Shown one piece after another: positions 26,917 through 35,217 of a DNA stretch of 64,000 bases. The DNA lies in contig NZ_FNOH01000012.1 in NCBI RefSeq assembly GCF_900106535.1, positions 186,001-250,000 of the forward strand, in the 5' to 3' direction. The notes under the pieces are model-generated. The model was not told the origin of the DNA and searched no databases. It saw nothing but the letters and a program-made list of their open reading frames with translations. The DNA is from Myxococcus xanthus (GTDB taxonomy: Bacteria; Myxococcota; Myxococcia; Myxococcales; Myxococcaceae). Position numbers and translations under genes: made by a program. Positions within the stretch are counted from its first letter, which is position 1. Every line of letters starts with the position of its first letter.

Positions 26917-28291
26917 TCCCGTCCGGCGGCCGTGCATCACTGGTGGGCGCCGTGGGGTCGCCCGCCGTCACCTTGCCCGCGTGCGGCGCGCGCTCAGACG
27001 CGACCTTCGGACTCAACCGCCACTCGCGCTCCGTGATGAGCCGCGCGCCGCGCGTGCTGAACAGGTAACTCCACACCCACGTGACGAACACGCCGAAGCG
27101 GTTCTTGAAGCCCACCAGGTACCAGACGTGGATGAAGAGCCACGCCACCCACGCGACGAAGCCCGTCAGCCTGGCGCGGCCCGTCTCCGCGATGGCCCGG
27201 TGCTTGCCGATGGTGGCCATCGCGCCCTTGTCCTTGTAGCGGAAGGGCGTGCGGGGGCGGCCGCGCAGGTCCGCGAGGACGTTGCGCGCCACGGCCCGGC
27301 CCATCTGCATGGCCGCAGGCGCGACACCGGGCACGAGCTTACCGTCCAGCTCCACGTGGGCCACGTCACCCGCGGCGAAGACCTCCGGGTGGCCGGGCAG
27401 CGTGAGATCCGCCGCCACCTGCACGCGCCCCGCGCGGTCCAGCGGCACGCCGAGCCCGCGCGTGAGGTACTCGGCCTGCACACCTGCAGCCCACACCACC
27501 GTGCGCGAGGCCAGGCGCTCGGAGCCGAGCATCACACCCTCGGCGTCCACCGCCGTCACGCGTGCCTCCGTGCGCACTTCCACGCCCAGGGCCGCAAGGT
27601 CGCGGTGCGCACGCACTCCCAGCTTCTCGCTGAAGGACGGCAGAATGCGTGGGCCCGCCTCCACGAGGAAGACGCGCGCGCGGGACGGTTTGATGCGACG
27701 GAAATCGCGCACCAGCACCGTGCGGCTGATGTCCGCGATGGCGCCCGCCAGTTCCACGCCCGTCGGGCCCGCGCCCACGACGACGAAGCTCAGGAGCGCG
27801 CGCTGGCGCTCGGCGTCGCGCTCGTTTTCCGCCTGCTCGAAGGCGCTGAGGATGCGGCGGCGCAACTCCGTCGCCTGCTCCAGCGTCTTGAGTCCCGGGG
27901 CGAAGTCCTCCCACTCCGACTTGCCGAAGTAGCTGTGCTGCGCGCCGCACGCGATGACGAGGTAGTCGTAGCGCAGCCGCACGTCGCCCTCACCGCCCAC
28001 CCAGCGTTCCTTGAGGTTCACCCACGTGACGCGGCCCAAGTGCACCGACACATTGGGCTTGCGTGCGAACTGCGAGCGGATGGGCACCGCGATGTCCGCG
28101 GGGCTCAGTCCGCTAGTAGCCACCTGGTAGAGCAGCGGCTGGAAGAGGTGATGGTTGCGCTGGTCGAGGACCGTCACGTACAGCGCCGAGTGGCGCGCGA
28201 GCGCCTTGGCGGCCGTGAGTCCGGCGAAGCCCGCACCCAGCACGACGACGTGCTTCTGGCCGAGGGCGAGCGGAGGCGTGATGGGGTCCAT
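26879..28291 (-). CDS. ndh: Type II NADH dehydrogenase
   Basis: The 470-residue flavoprotein has an N-terminal FAD-binding Rossmann motif (VVVLGAGFAGLTAAKAL, about 15-31). The NADH-binding second motif is FVVVGAGPTGVELAGAI, and the C-terminal FAD motif is FAAGDVAHVE. A hydrophobic C-terminal region (FVAWVAWLFIHVWYLVGF) attaches it to the membrane. It oxidises NADH and reduces quinone without pumping protons. The tail from GDPTAPTSD to the end, Thr/Ala-rich, is encoded by a segment that is duplicated at 28934-29020. ATG 28291 follows GAAGGAGATG, a strong ribosome site. Confidence 0.93.
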   Translation of the reverse strand: MDPITPPLALGQKHVVVLGAGFAGLTAAKALARHSALYVTVLDQRNHHLFQPLLYQVATSGLSPADIAVPIRSQFARKPNVSVHLGRVTWVNLKERWVGGEGDVRLRYDYLVIACGAQHSYFGKSEWEDFAPGLKTLEQATELRRRILSAFEQAENERDAERQRALLSFVVVGAGPTGVELAGAIADISRTVLVRDFRRIKPSRARVFLVEAGPRILPSFSEKLGVRAHRDLAALGVEVRTEARVTAVDAEGVMLGSERLASRTVVWAAGVQAEYLTRGLGVPLDRAGRVQVAADLTLPGHPEVFAAGDVAHVELDGKLVPGVAPAAMQMGRAVARNVLADLRGRPRTPFRYKDKGAMATIGKHRAIAETGRARLTGFVAWVAWLFIHVWYLVGFKNRFGVFVTWVWSYLFSTRGARLITEREWRLSPKVASERAPHAGKVTAGDPTAPTSDARPPDGTTTTAAAALVAD

Positions 28292-28434
28292 GGGACATCT
28301 CCTTCACCTGGCCGTCGCACACGGCCGAGTAACCGTGGTGCGCCACCATGGCGTTGATGAGGCTCAGCCGATAGGCGCAGCGCGCGTCGTCGCCAGGGCT
28401 CGATACGTACTGCGCGCGCTCGGATAGACAGCCC

Positions 28435-28764
28435 CTAGTGCGCGTCCCCGCCGCTGGTGAACTTCAGGCCGATGACAGAGACGACCATGAGTCCGAGGAA
28501 GAAGAAGCGCCCCAGTGTGGCCGGCTCACGGAAGAGCACGATGCCAACAAGCGCGGCGCCCAAGGCCCCAATTCCAACCCAAACCGCGTACGCAGTTCCG
28601 GCCGGCAGCGTGCGCATCGCAATGGACAGCAGCGCCAAGCTGCTAATCAACGTGACGGCAACAAAGAGACTGGGCCAAGGCCGGGTGAAGCCCTGCGTAT
28701 ACTTGAGGCCCACAGCCCAGCACGTCTCCAGCAACCCAGCAACGAGAACAAGCAGCCACGACAT
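28435..28764 (-). CDS. gdx: SMR-family guanidinium exporter
   Basis: The 109-residue protein has four membrane helices and the small multidrug resistance signature. The central Glu in helix 1 (LLETCWAVGLKYT) and the spacing of Trp, Gly and Lys match the SugE/Gdx branch rather than EmrE. Gdx proteins exchange guanidinium for protons. The assignment is reinforced by a guanidine-III riboswitch directly upstream. GGGG lies 9 bases before ATG 28764. It is a lone gene, so it probably works as a homodimer. Confidence 0.92.
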   Translation of the reverse strand: MSWLLVLVAGLLETCWAVGLKYTQGFTRPWPSLFVAVTLISSLALLSIAMRTLPAGTAYAVWVGIGALGAALVGIVLFREPATLGRFFFLGLMVVSVIGLKFTSGGDAH

Positions 28765-28782
28765 GACGCACCCCTGGTCAGG

Positions 28783-28822
28783 GCGTCGTCTTACGTAACC
28801 GGGTACGGCGCATCTCGTCCGG
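28783..28822 (-). promoter_or_regulatory. Guanidine-III riboswitch
   Basis: The minus strand reads CCGGACGAGATGCGCCGTAC, then CCGGT, a short spacer and AAGACGACGC. This follows the ykkC-III consensus almost base for base: the CCGG pair closing the first hairpin, ACGA, GCGCCGTACCCGG and the distal AAGACGxCGC that forms the pseudoknot. It ends 18 bases before the gdx start, so binding of guanidinium should expose the ribosome site. Confidence 0.85.
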
Positions 28823-28827
28823 GCAGG

Positions 28828-28851
28828 GCTGCAATCTGAACTGATTGCAGC
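28828..28851. promoter_or_regulatory. Perfect 9-bp inverted repeat upstream of riboswitch
   Basis: GCTGCAATC, a six-base spacer TGAACT, and GATTGCAGC form a perfect inverted repeat just upstream of the riboswitch. It may be an operator or part of the promoter region; without a T-tract a terminator is less likely. Confidence 0.4.
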
Positions 28852-28933
28852 TGGTGCGGCTGGCCTACTAGCCCGGCGAGGCCGTTTTGTCCACCGCAGT
28901 AGCTTGTGAGTCGACAGGCTGGATGCTGGGCAG

Positions 28934-29020
28934 TGGAGCTGCCCTCGTCAAATCGGACAGCTCAGGCTTGGGAATTGGCAATACGGACCGCGATGAGGGT
29001 GGCAGCGGTTGTAGTCGTCG
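28934..29020. repeat. Direct repeat, right copy
   Basis: This copy of the ndh 3'-end segment abuts the integrase remnant that begins just after it. Read on the minus strand it still encodes a Thr/Ala-rich tail (GSTTTTAATLIAV) like that of Ndh. It lacks the 27-base stretch of the left copy. Confidence 0.75.
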
Positions 29021-29022
29021 AA

Positions 29023-29385
29023 CCAGGCGGGCCATCTGGCGTTGGGTGACGGACGCGATCAAGGAGCACCGGCACCTGCGCGGGCCCTACGTGTTCTGCC
29101 TGGATGACGGCAAGCCGCTGACTGCCCACAGGATGGACAGGCCGCTTCAGCACTCGCTTCGACGAGCGGGCATCACTCGCGAGGTGGGAATCATCGGCTG
29201 GCTCGACTTGCGCCACACCGACGCAAGCCACCTCGCCATGCGAGGCGTTCCGAGGCGTTCCGCGGAAGGTCATTCAGGATCGATGGGCCACACGCCGCCA
29301 TCGACATGACGGAAAAGCGGTACGCCCATCTCAGGCCGGATACGCGGAGGAACGCCGTCAGCGTCCTGGGGACCTGCCTGTTGCG
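29023..29385 (+). pseudogene. Tyrosine recombinase (integrase) remnant
   Basis: Only the C-terminal catalytic part survives, in three frames. The first piece reads VTDAIKEHRHLRGPYVFC and then GWLDLRHTDASHLAMRGVP, with the catalytic Arg and the altered HxLRH motif. An exact 10-base tandem duplication (CGAGGCGTTC at 29241-29260) breaks the frame. The next pieces, PRKVIQ and MGHT, are in other frames. The last, EKRYAHLRPDTRRNAVSVL, holds the catalytic Tyr. At least two frameshifts make it inactive. It lies next to the repeat and 70 bases before two tRNA genes, a standard setting for integrase genes. Confidence 0.82.
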
Positions 29386-29455
29386 CCCACATGCGACACA
29401 GGTGCAACACGGACGAAGGCCGTTGCCAACCATGCGTCCTTGGACTCGGAAAACT

Positions 29456-29529
29456 TGCCGCGGGCGGGATTCGAACCCGCACGATCTGCATTCTGAGTGC
29501 AGTGCCTCTACCAGTTGGGCTACCGCGGC
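29456..29529 (-). tRNA. Class I tRNA with anticodon CAG
   Basis: A 74-base cloverleaf with acceptor GCCGCGG/CCGCGGC, anticodon stem CTGCA/TGCAG, loop CTCAGAA (anticodon CAG, T33 normal), T arm GCGGG TTCGAAT CCCGC and discriminator A. CAG is a leucine anticodon. But the variable region is only five bases, whereas bacterial tRNA-Leu has a long extra arm. The D stem is weak (GCC/GGC). Charging with Leu is therefore uncertain. Confidence 0.78.
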
Positions 29530-29566
29530 GTTCTTCGATGACGGCAACCCGGGTGGGCTGCCGGAA

Positions 29567-29638
29567 AGCGGTCGACGGGATTCGAACCCGTGTTCACCTG
29601 GATGGCGACCAGGGGCCTGACCACTCGGCCACGACCGC
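29567..29638 (-). tRNA. tRNA-Gly-like gene (anticodon GCC, C33)
   Basis: A 72-base cloverleaf with acceptor GCGGTCG/CGACCGC, D stem GCC/GGC, anticodon stem CCTGG/CCAGG, loop TCGCCAT (anticodon GCC), T arm ACGGG TTCGAAT CCCGT and discriminator T. Anticodon, U73 and G1-C72/C2-G71 fit glycine. Position 33 is C instead of U, as in the GTC tRNA-like gene of cassette 1. It stands 18 bases after the cassette 2 terminator. Confidence 0.62.
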
Positions 29639-29655
29639 ATGTGCTGCCACGACCC

Positions 29656-29697
29656 GGAAAAGAAAGAGGCCGGGTTCCCTCGGGGAGCCCGACCTCT
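29656..29697 (-). terminator. Conserved intrinsic terminator, cassette 2
   Basis: This is the second copy of the hairpin at 25149-25190. The stem AGAGGCCGGG/CCCGACCTCT has one mismatch, the same inner TCCC/GGGA stem and the same downstream TTTCTTTTCC on the minus strand. The flanking GCCTGCCATGCC is also conserved. It sits between the small ORF and the GCC tRNA-like gene. Confidence 0.72.
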
Positions 29698-29734
29698 GGC
29701 CTGCCATGCCACGTCGATGGACGGGCGAAAGGCG

Positions 29735-29881
29735 TCAGAGTCCGGGCCATCTACCGCCAATGGGTAGACCAGGCAGCACGGGAGCGGGCAGCAGGGCGAC
29801 GGGCGCGAGCACGCCGATGCCGATGACAGTGTCGTTCAAGGTGTCGGGATTCATCGGGCTCGTCAGGTTCGTCGTCTGCAT
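29735..29881 (-). CDS. Leader-type small ORF, cassette 2
   Basis: ATG 29881 follows GAAAGGAGCGGTGAC and opens a 48-codon frame. Its first 22 residues differ from copy 1 only at positions 2 and 4 (K/Q, A/T). The tail (GVLAPVALLPAPVLPGLP, then IGGRWPGL) is hydrophobic and Pro-rich, unrelated to the basic tail of copy 1. The upstream 5' untranslated DNA is also conserved. Head conservation with tail divergence suggests a peptide family or a reused expression leader. No partner gene is recognised nearby. Confidence 0.55.
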   Translation of the reverse strand: MQTTNLTSPMNPDTLNDTVIGIGVLAPVALLPAPVLPGLPIGGRWPGL

Positions 29882-30036
29882 GTCACCGCTCCTTTCTGTG
29901 AAAAATGACGCGCTGGAAGCGCGGGGCCTGACACGGCACCACGCCTGTCACCGGCCCGGCCAGCGGATGGGGTAAGAAGGCCCTGGAGCCTGCGCCGCCT
30001 CCCCCAGGCCGAGGTCACCCGGGCGGCGTCCCCTCG

Positions 30037-31398
30037 ATGAAGACCGTTCCCTGCCTGCTCGCATGGTCCGCGATGTTGTTCCTGTCCGGGTGTGCGGACA
30101 CCGGCGATGACTGCGACCTCGTCCCGCTGCCAGGAGGCCTGGGACAGCTCCCGCCCCTGCTGTCGCTGGAGCTCCCGGCGGAGCTCCATGTCCAGCCGAG
30201 CCTGAACTCCACCTGTGAGGGCCTCGATACTTCCCAGGTCCCCGACAGCATCACGGCGGAGGTGTTCGACCCGAACAACCACGCCGTGGCCTCGGAGGCG
30301 TCCCTCACCGGCAATGGACAGGCGGCCACCGTCCGCTTCACCCCGACGACCACCGGACGCCACCACGTCCGCGTCGCCTTCGCCCCGGTGGGCAGCCTCC
30401 AGCAGTTCGGCGCCTACGTGTCACGCGCGTGGACCGGAGGAGAGCCGACAGTGCTCCCGCTGCCCCGCTGCACGCAACTGGACCGCACCACGCATGGCAC
30501 CTGGCTGTGTGACGGTGTGGCGGTGCACACGGCGAACGGAACCCAGACGCCACTCGGCGGCGTCTCCGGCATGCCCGACGTGGCCGTCGCGGGAGATGTC
30601 GTCTGGGTCGTGGGCGAGGACCGGGTGCGCCGCTTCGTCGACACGGGCTCGGAACTCGAACTCACCGGCTCGCTCCTGCTCAACCAGCGCGACACCATGA
30701 AGGTCATCCAGAACCGGCTCGCCACCGCGGATGAGCTGTGGGTGCTCGACTCGGAGCGCCTGCACCGCTTTGCCTTCACCTCAGAAGGTGTCGTCGTTGG
30801 TGCCACCCCCACTCCGTGGGGACGGGCCAACCAGTTGCCCTTCGGCGTCGACATGGTGCTGGGCCTGCTCGTGCGTCTGGGCCCCGACACGGTCAGCGTC
30901 ATCCAGGTGACGCAGGAACCCGACAGCCGCGCGTGCACGTTCCGGTTGGGCCCGAGCGGGGCCTTCGTCGCCTCGGAGGCGCCGTGTCAGCGCCTGCCGG
31001 GCGTGCCAGCGGGCATCGAGGCTGGCGCGGTGTGGACCCGCGTGGACACCCTGCTCCCGCCGCAGCCAGGACAGACGCTGTACCGGTGGGCCGCGGTGGA
31101 TGGCGCGCTGACCGAACGAGGCACCCTGGTCGTGGACGCGCCGCTCGAGTTGGTGAGCGCGCCCCTCCGCCCCGGCTTCGCCATCCCCTTCATCCAGTGG
31201 CGGCAGTCACGCATCGGCTCCGCAGTGCCCGTGCCGCCCGAGTCACAGGGCCCGCTGGGACTGGAGCTGCTGCCGGGCAACGCGGACCTGTCTCCCGGAC
31301 TGCGAACCCTCTCTCCGCGCTTCTACTGGGAGGCCGGCGGCGGGCAGGGCCTCGGCGGCACGCGGGTGTACGAACGGCGTGCGTCTTCGTTGAAATAA
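30037..31398 (+). CDS. Lipoprotein of unknown function
   Basis: The 453-residue protein has a lipoprotein signal (AMLFLSGC, lipid Cys at residue 19). The mature part has an Ig-like stretch (about 40-130, SITAEVFDPNNHAV and ATVRFTPTTTGRHHVRVAF). Repeated beta-strand units with V(V)WVVGEDRVRRF and ADELWVLDSERLHRF follow, like blades of a propeller. Several cysteine pairs are present. It should sit in the outer membrane or periplasm. The role is unknown. It is divergent from the small ORF of cassette 2. Confidence 0.78.
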   Translation: MKTVPCLLAWSAMLFLSGCADTGDDCDLVPLPGGLGQLPPLLSLELPAELHVQPSLNSTCEGLDTSQVPDSITAEVFDPNNHAVASEASLTGNGQAATVRFTPTTTGRHHVRVAFAPVGSLQQFGAYVSRAWTGGEPTVLPLPRCTQLDRTTHGTWLCDGVAVHTANGTQTPLGGVSGMPDVAVAGDVVWVVGEDRVRRFVDTGSELELTGSLLLNQRDTMKVIQNRLATADELWVLDSERLHRFAFTSEGVVVGATPTPWGRANQLPFGVDMVLGLLVRLGPDTVSVIQVTQEPDSRACTFRLGPSGAFVASEAPCQRLPGVPAGIEAGAVWTRVDTLLPPQPGQTLYRWAAVDGALTERGTLVVDAPLELVSAPLRPGFAIPFIQWRQSRIGSAVPVPPESQGPLGLELLPGNADLSPGLRTLSPRFYWEAGGGQGLGGTRVYERRASSLK

Positions 31399-31539
31399 CG
31401 AGACGGTTGGGGCACACACGGAAGGAAAGCGCGAAATGTCGCCTGCCTGCCTCTCGCGATACCTGGCCTTCCGGGTGTAGAGAGGCCCGCGCGCCGCGGC
31501 ACCACGCGCTCCACCCTACACGCCCGGAGGTGAGCCCCC

Positions 31540-32865
<1,326 letters not shown>

Positions 32866-32909
32866 AGCGCCGGGGCCCGTGAGGCCGCGGCTTCGCGGGA
32901 GACACGGCC

Positions 32910-33824
32910 ATGCTTCACCTGACCCCACGGCGCACCCTCGACCTGGAGGCGCCCGCCGCGCCAGGACGTCCGTCTCACGTCACCGCCTCGATCGGACTGG
33001 TCCGCTCGGGCGACTGGCTCTACACCGTCGCGGATGAGCCGCTGCACCTGGCCGCGTTCCCCCTGTCGAGGGCAAGTCCCGGTCATGGCGTGGTGCTCTT
33101 CGCGAACCACCAGCCCGAAGCGCCCGTCTCCCTCAAGTCGTCGCAGCCCGACCTGGAGGTGCCCTGCCTGCTGGCGCCCCAGGGCAGCTCGCCCCACGGT
33201 TCGCTGCTGATGCTGCCGTCGGGCATCTCCGCGGGCAGGCAGCGCGGCGCGCTGGTCGCCCTGGGCGCGGACGGCACCCTGGCGGGAGATGCCCGGGCCG
33301 TGGACGTCACGGCGCTGTACACCCAGATCAGCCGGGAGTTCGGACCGCTCCGCATCGCCGGGGCGGCGATGTCGGGCGGACTGATGCGGTTGCTCCAGCG
33401 CGGCAGCGGCGAGCCCGGCACCGACGCCCTCGTGGACCTGGACGCGGAGCGGGTACTGCGCGGACTGGAAGCCGGCGCGCTGGGCCCGGACGTAGTGCGC
33501 ATGACGCGCCGATGGGAGCTGGGACAGGCCGGAGGCATGCGGCTGTCCTTCACGGCGGCGTCGCCGCTTCCTGGCGGGCGGATGGTCTTCACCGCGACCG
33601 CGGGGAGCACCGGCCCGACGGCAACCGTGAGCGGCTCCGTCGTGGGCGTGCTGGCGCCGGATGGCTCGCCGCAGTTCCTCGACGCGCTGGAGGGCCACGT
33701 GACAGTGACAGGCGTGGATGCCCGGGTGGAACAGGGGCGCGTGCGGCTGCTCCTGGCGGCCCTCTCCGAAGATGGGGCGGGCCCCGCGAACCTGCTGGAA
33801 GCGACGCTGGACGTCCCGGCGTAG
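32910..33824 (+). CDS. Hypothetical beta-rich protein
   Basis: The 304-residue cytosolic protein has no signal peptide. It shows repeated beta-strand units with motifs such as RSGDWLYTVADEPLHLAAF, HGVVLFANHQP and HGSLLMLPSGIS. This is consistent with a propeller-like fold as in bacterial DUF6929-type proteins, but I cannot assign the family with certainty. It follows mgtE by 44 bases in the same direction and is convergent with the TPR lipoprotein gene. Confidence 0.65.
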   Translation: MLHLTPRRTLDLEAPAAPGRPSHVTASIGLVRSGDWLYTVADEPLHLAAFPLSRASPGHGVVLFANHQPEAPVSLKSSQPDLEVPCLLAPQGSSPHGSLLMLPSGISAGRQRGALVALGADGTLAGDARAVDVTALYTQISREFGPLRIAGAAMSGGLMRLLQRGSGEPGTDALVDLDAERVLRGLEAGALGPDVVRMTRRWELGQAGGMRLSFTAASPLPGGRMVFTATAGSTGPTATVSGSVVGVLAPDGSPQFLDALEGHVTVTGVDARVEQGRVRLLLAALSEDGAGPANLLEATLDVPA

Positions 33825-33844
33825 GGCGGCGCGTCCGCCCCGCG

Positions 33845-34750
33845 TCAGTCGTGCTCGTGCGCGGCTTCCTCGGGGCGGCCACCGACGGCTTCCAGCGACG
33901 TACGCGCCGGGCGGACGCGGTCGAAGGCCACCTCGCGCTGCCCCACGCCCGCGGCCGTGGTGTTGGCGATGCGCCGACGCGCCCTCGCGATGTAGTCCTG
34001 CACCAGCGCGGGGTCAGGGTGTGTCTTCAGCGCATCCACCCACGTCTCGATGGCCTTCTCGTTCTCTCCGGCGTCGGCGCGCAGCTTGCCCATCTCGAAG
34101 AGGGCGTGCGGCGCCAGCTCGGAGTCCGGGAAGCGCGTGCGCAGGTCCGCGAAGGTGCGGGAGGCCTCCTGGCGGCGGCCCTCCATCATCGCGATGGCCT
34201 GGGCTTGGAGGTACAGGGCGTCATCCACGTAGGCGCTCGTGGGGAAGCGCTCCATGACTCGGCGGGTCTCCAGCTCGCACTGCTGATAGTCGCCCAACTC
34301 GAAGTAGAGCTTGGTGACCAGGTAGTGCAGCTCCGCGCCCTGCGGCGGATTGAGCTTGAGGGCCGCAGTGAGCTGGTCGATGGCGCCGCGCAGGTCGCGG
34401 TAATGCACGCGCAGCAGGTCCGCCAGGATGATGCGGGACTCGAGCGCCTCCGGCGACTCGGGGCACTGCTGGATGAGCTCGCGGTAGACGCCCACCGCCT
34501 CCTTCACCTTGCGCTGCTCCAGCCAGTAGACATCCGCGGCCCCCTTGAGGGCGCGCGCGCGGAGCACCAGCGCCTCCGGTGAGGAGTCGTGGCGAAGCGC
34601 GTCGAAGGCCTTGCGGTACTCGACGAGCGCCTCGTCGGGCCGCTTCTCGAAGGTGGCGTCACGGGCCCGCTGGAGATGGTCCACGGGCTTGTCCCGGCAC
34701 GCCGTGGCGGCCAGGGACAGCACGGCGAGCGCGAGCCGCAAGGACTTCAT
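33845..34750 (-). CDS. TPR lipoprotein
   Basis: The 301-residue protein has a lipoprotein-type signal (VLSLAATAC, lipid Cys at about residue 18). Tandem tetratricopeptide repeats follow: FEKRPDEALVEYRKAFDAL, VYRELIQQCPESPEALES, QCELETRRVMERFPTSAYV, FADLRTRFPDSELAPHALF and KAIETWVDALKTHPDPALV. It resembles YfgM/BamD-like assembly scaffolds, which act at the outer membrane or periplasm. ATG 34750 overlaps the stop of the upstream small lipoprotein gene, so they are translated together. Confidence 0.82.
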   Translation of the reverse strand: MKSLRLALAVLSLAATACRDKPVDHLQRARDATFEKRPDEALVEYRKAFDALRHDSSPEALVLRARALKGAADVYWLEQRKVKEAVGVYRELIQQCPESPEALESRIILADLLRVHYRDLRGAIDQLTAALKLNPPQGAELHYLVTKLYFELGDYQQCELETRRVMERFPTSAYVDDALYLQAQAIAMMEGRRQEASRTFADLRTRFPDSELAPHALFEMGKLRADAGENEKAIETWVDALKTHPDPALVQDYIARARRRIANTTAAGVGQREVAFDRVRPARTSLEAVGGRPEEAAHEHD

Positions 34751-35004
34751 CAGTCGCAGGCCTCCGGCGTCACGGTGACGCACTTCGTGTCCTGACAGCG
34801 GACGCAGACTTCCACTGGCGAGACGTCGGTGACGCAGACGTTGACCCGCGAGGTGCGCGGGCAGTCCTCGGACGTGACGCAGCGGTAGGGCTCCCCGCCA
34901 TCACGCGTGATGGCGCTGGCCGTCGAGCCACAGACTTCCAAGTCGTTGCATCCGAAGAGGCCCACCGCGATGGCGGCGAACGCTCCGCACAAGGCGCGTC
35001 TCAC
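34750..35004 (-). CDS. Small Cys-rich lipoprotein
   Basis: The 84-residue product (GTG 35004) has a lipoprotein signal AFAAIAVGLFGC and a short mature part with eight further cysteines (VCGSTAS, RCVTSEDC, VCVTD, VCVRCQDTKC). It resembles the small Cys-rich modules that myxobacterial lipoproteins carry. GTG 35040 is an alternative start, but adds 12 residues before the signal. Its TGA overlaps the TPR gene start, and both probably form one unit. Function is unknown. Confidence 0.62.
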   Translation of the reverse strand: MRRALCGAFAAIAVGLFGCNDLEVCGSTASAITRDGGEPYRCVTSEDCPRTSRVNVCVTDVSPVEVCVRCQDTKCVTVTPEACD

Positions 35005-35217
35005 GGCGGCGGTTGTACCCGGATTCGCCCGCGTCGTCACTGACGCCCCGCTCGCTCGCCTGGCGCCAGGAGCCGCGTTCGCGATTTTGGGACAGGGATG
35101 TCGGGTGTGTCATGGAGCACCCGGTGTCAGGGCCGTTCTGGGCGCTCGCGTCAAGGCACCGCCGGGGAGATGGCGGCGAAGGCCGCGACAAGGACATGCT
35201 GAGCGCCAACGACACGC

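Noticed and set aside
26879-28764. ndh and gdx as cargo of a resistance island
   Set aside because: Only a flanking repeat and an integrase remnant suggest this; base composition looks ordinary and both genes are common chromosomal genes, so I did not claim it.
28887-29309. 140-codon plus-strand frame as an intact gene
   Set aside because: Its end is the broken catalytic part of a tyrosine recombinase and its start is the duplicated ndh tail read in antisense; it is a pseudogene.
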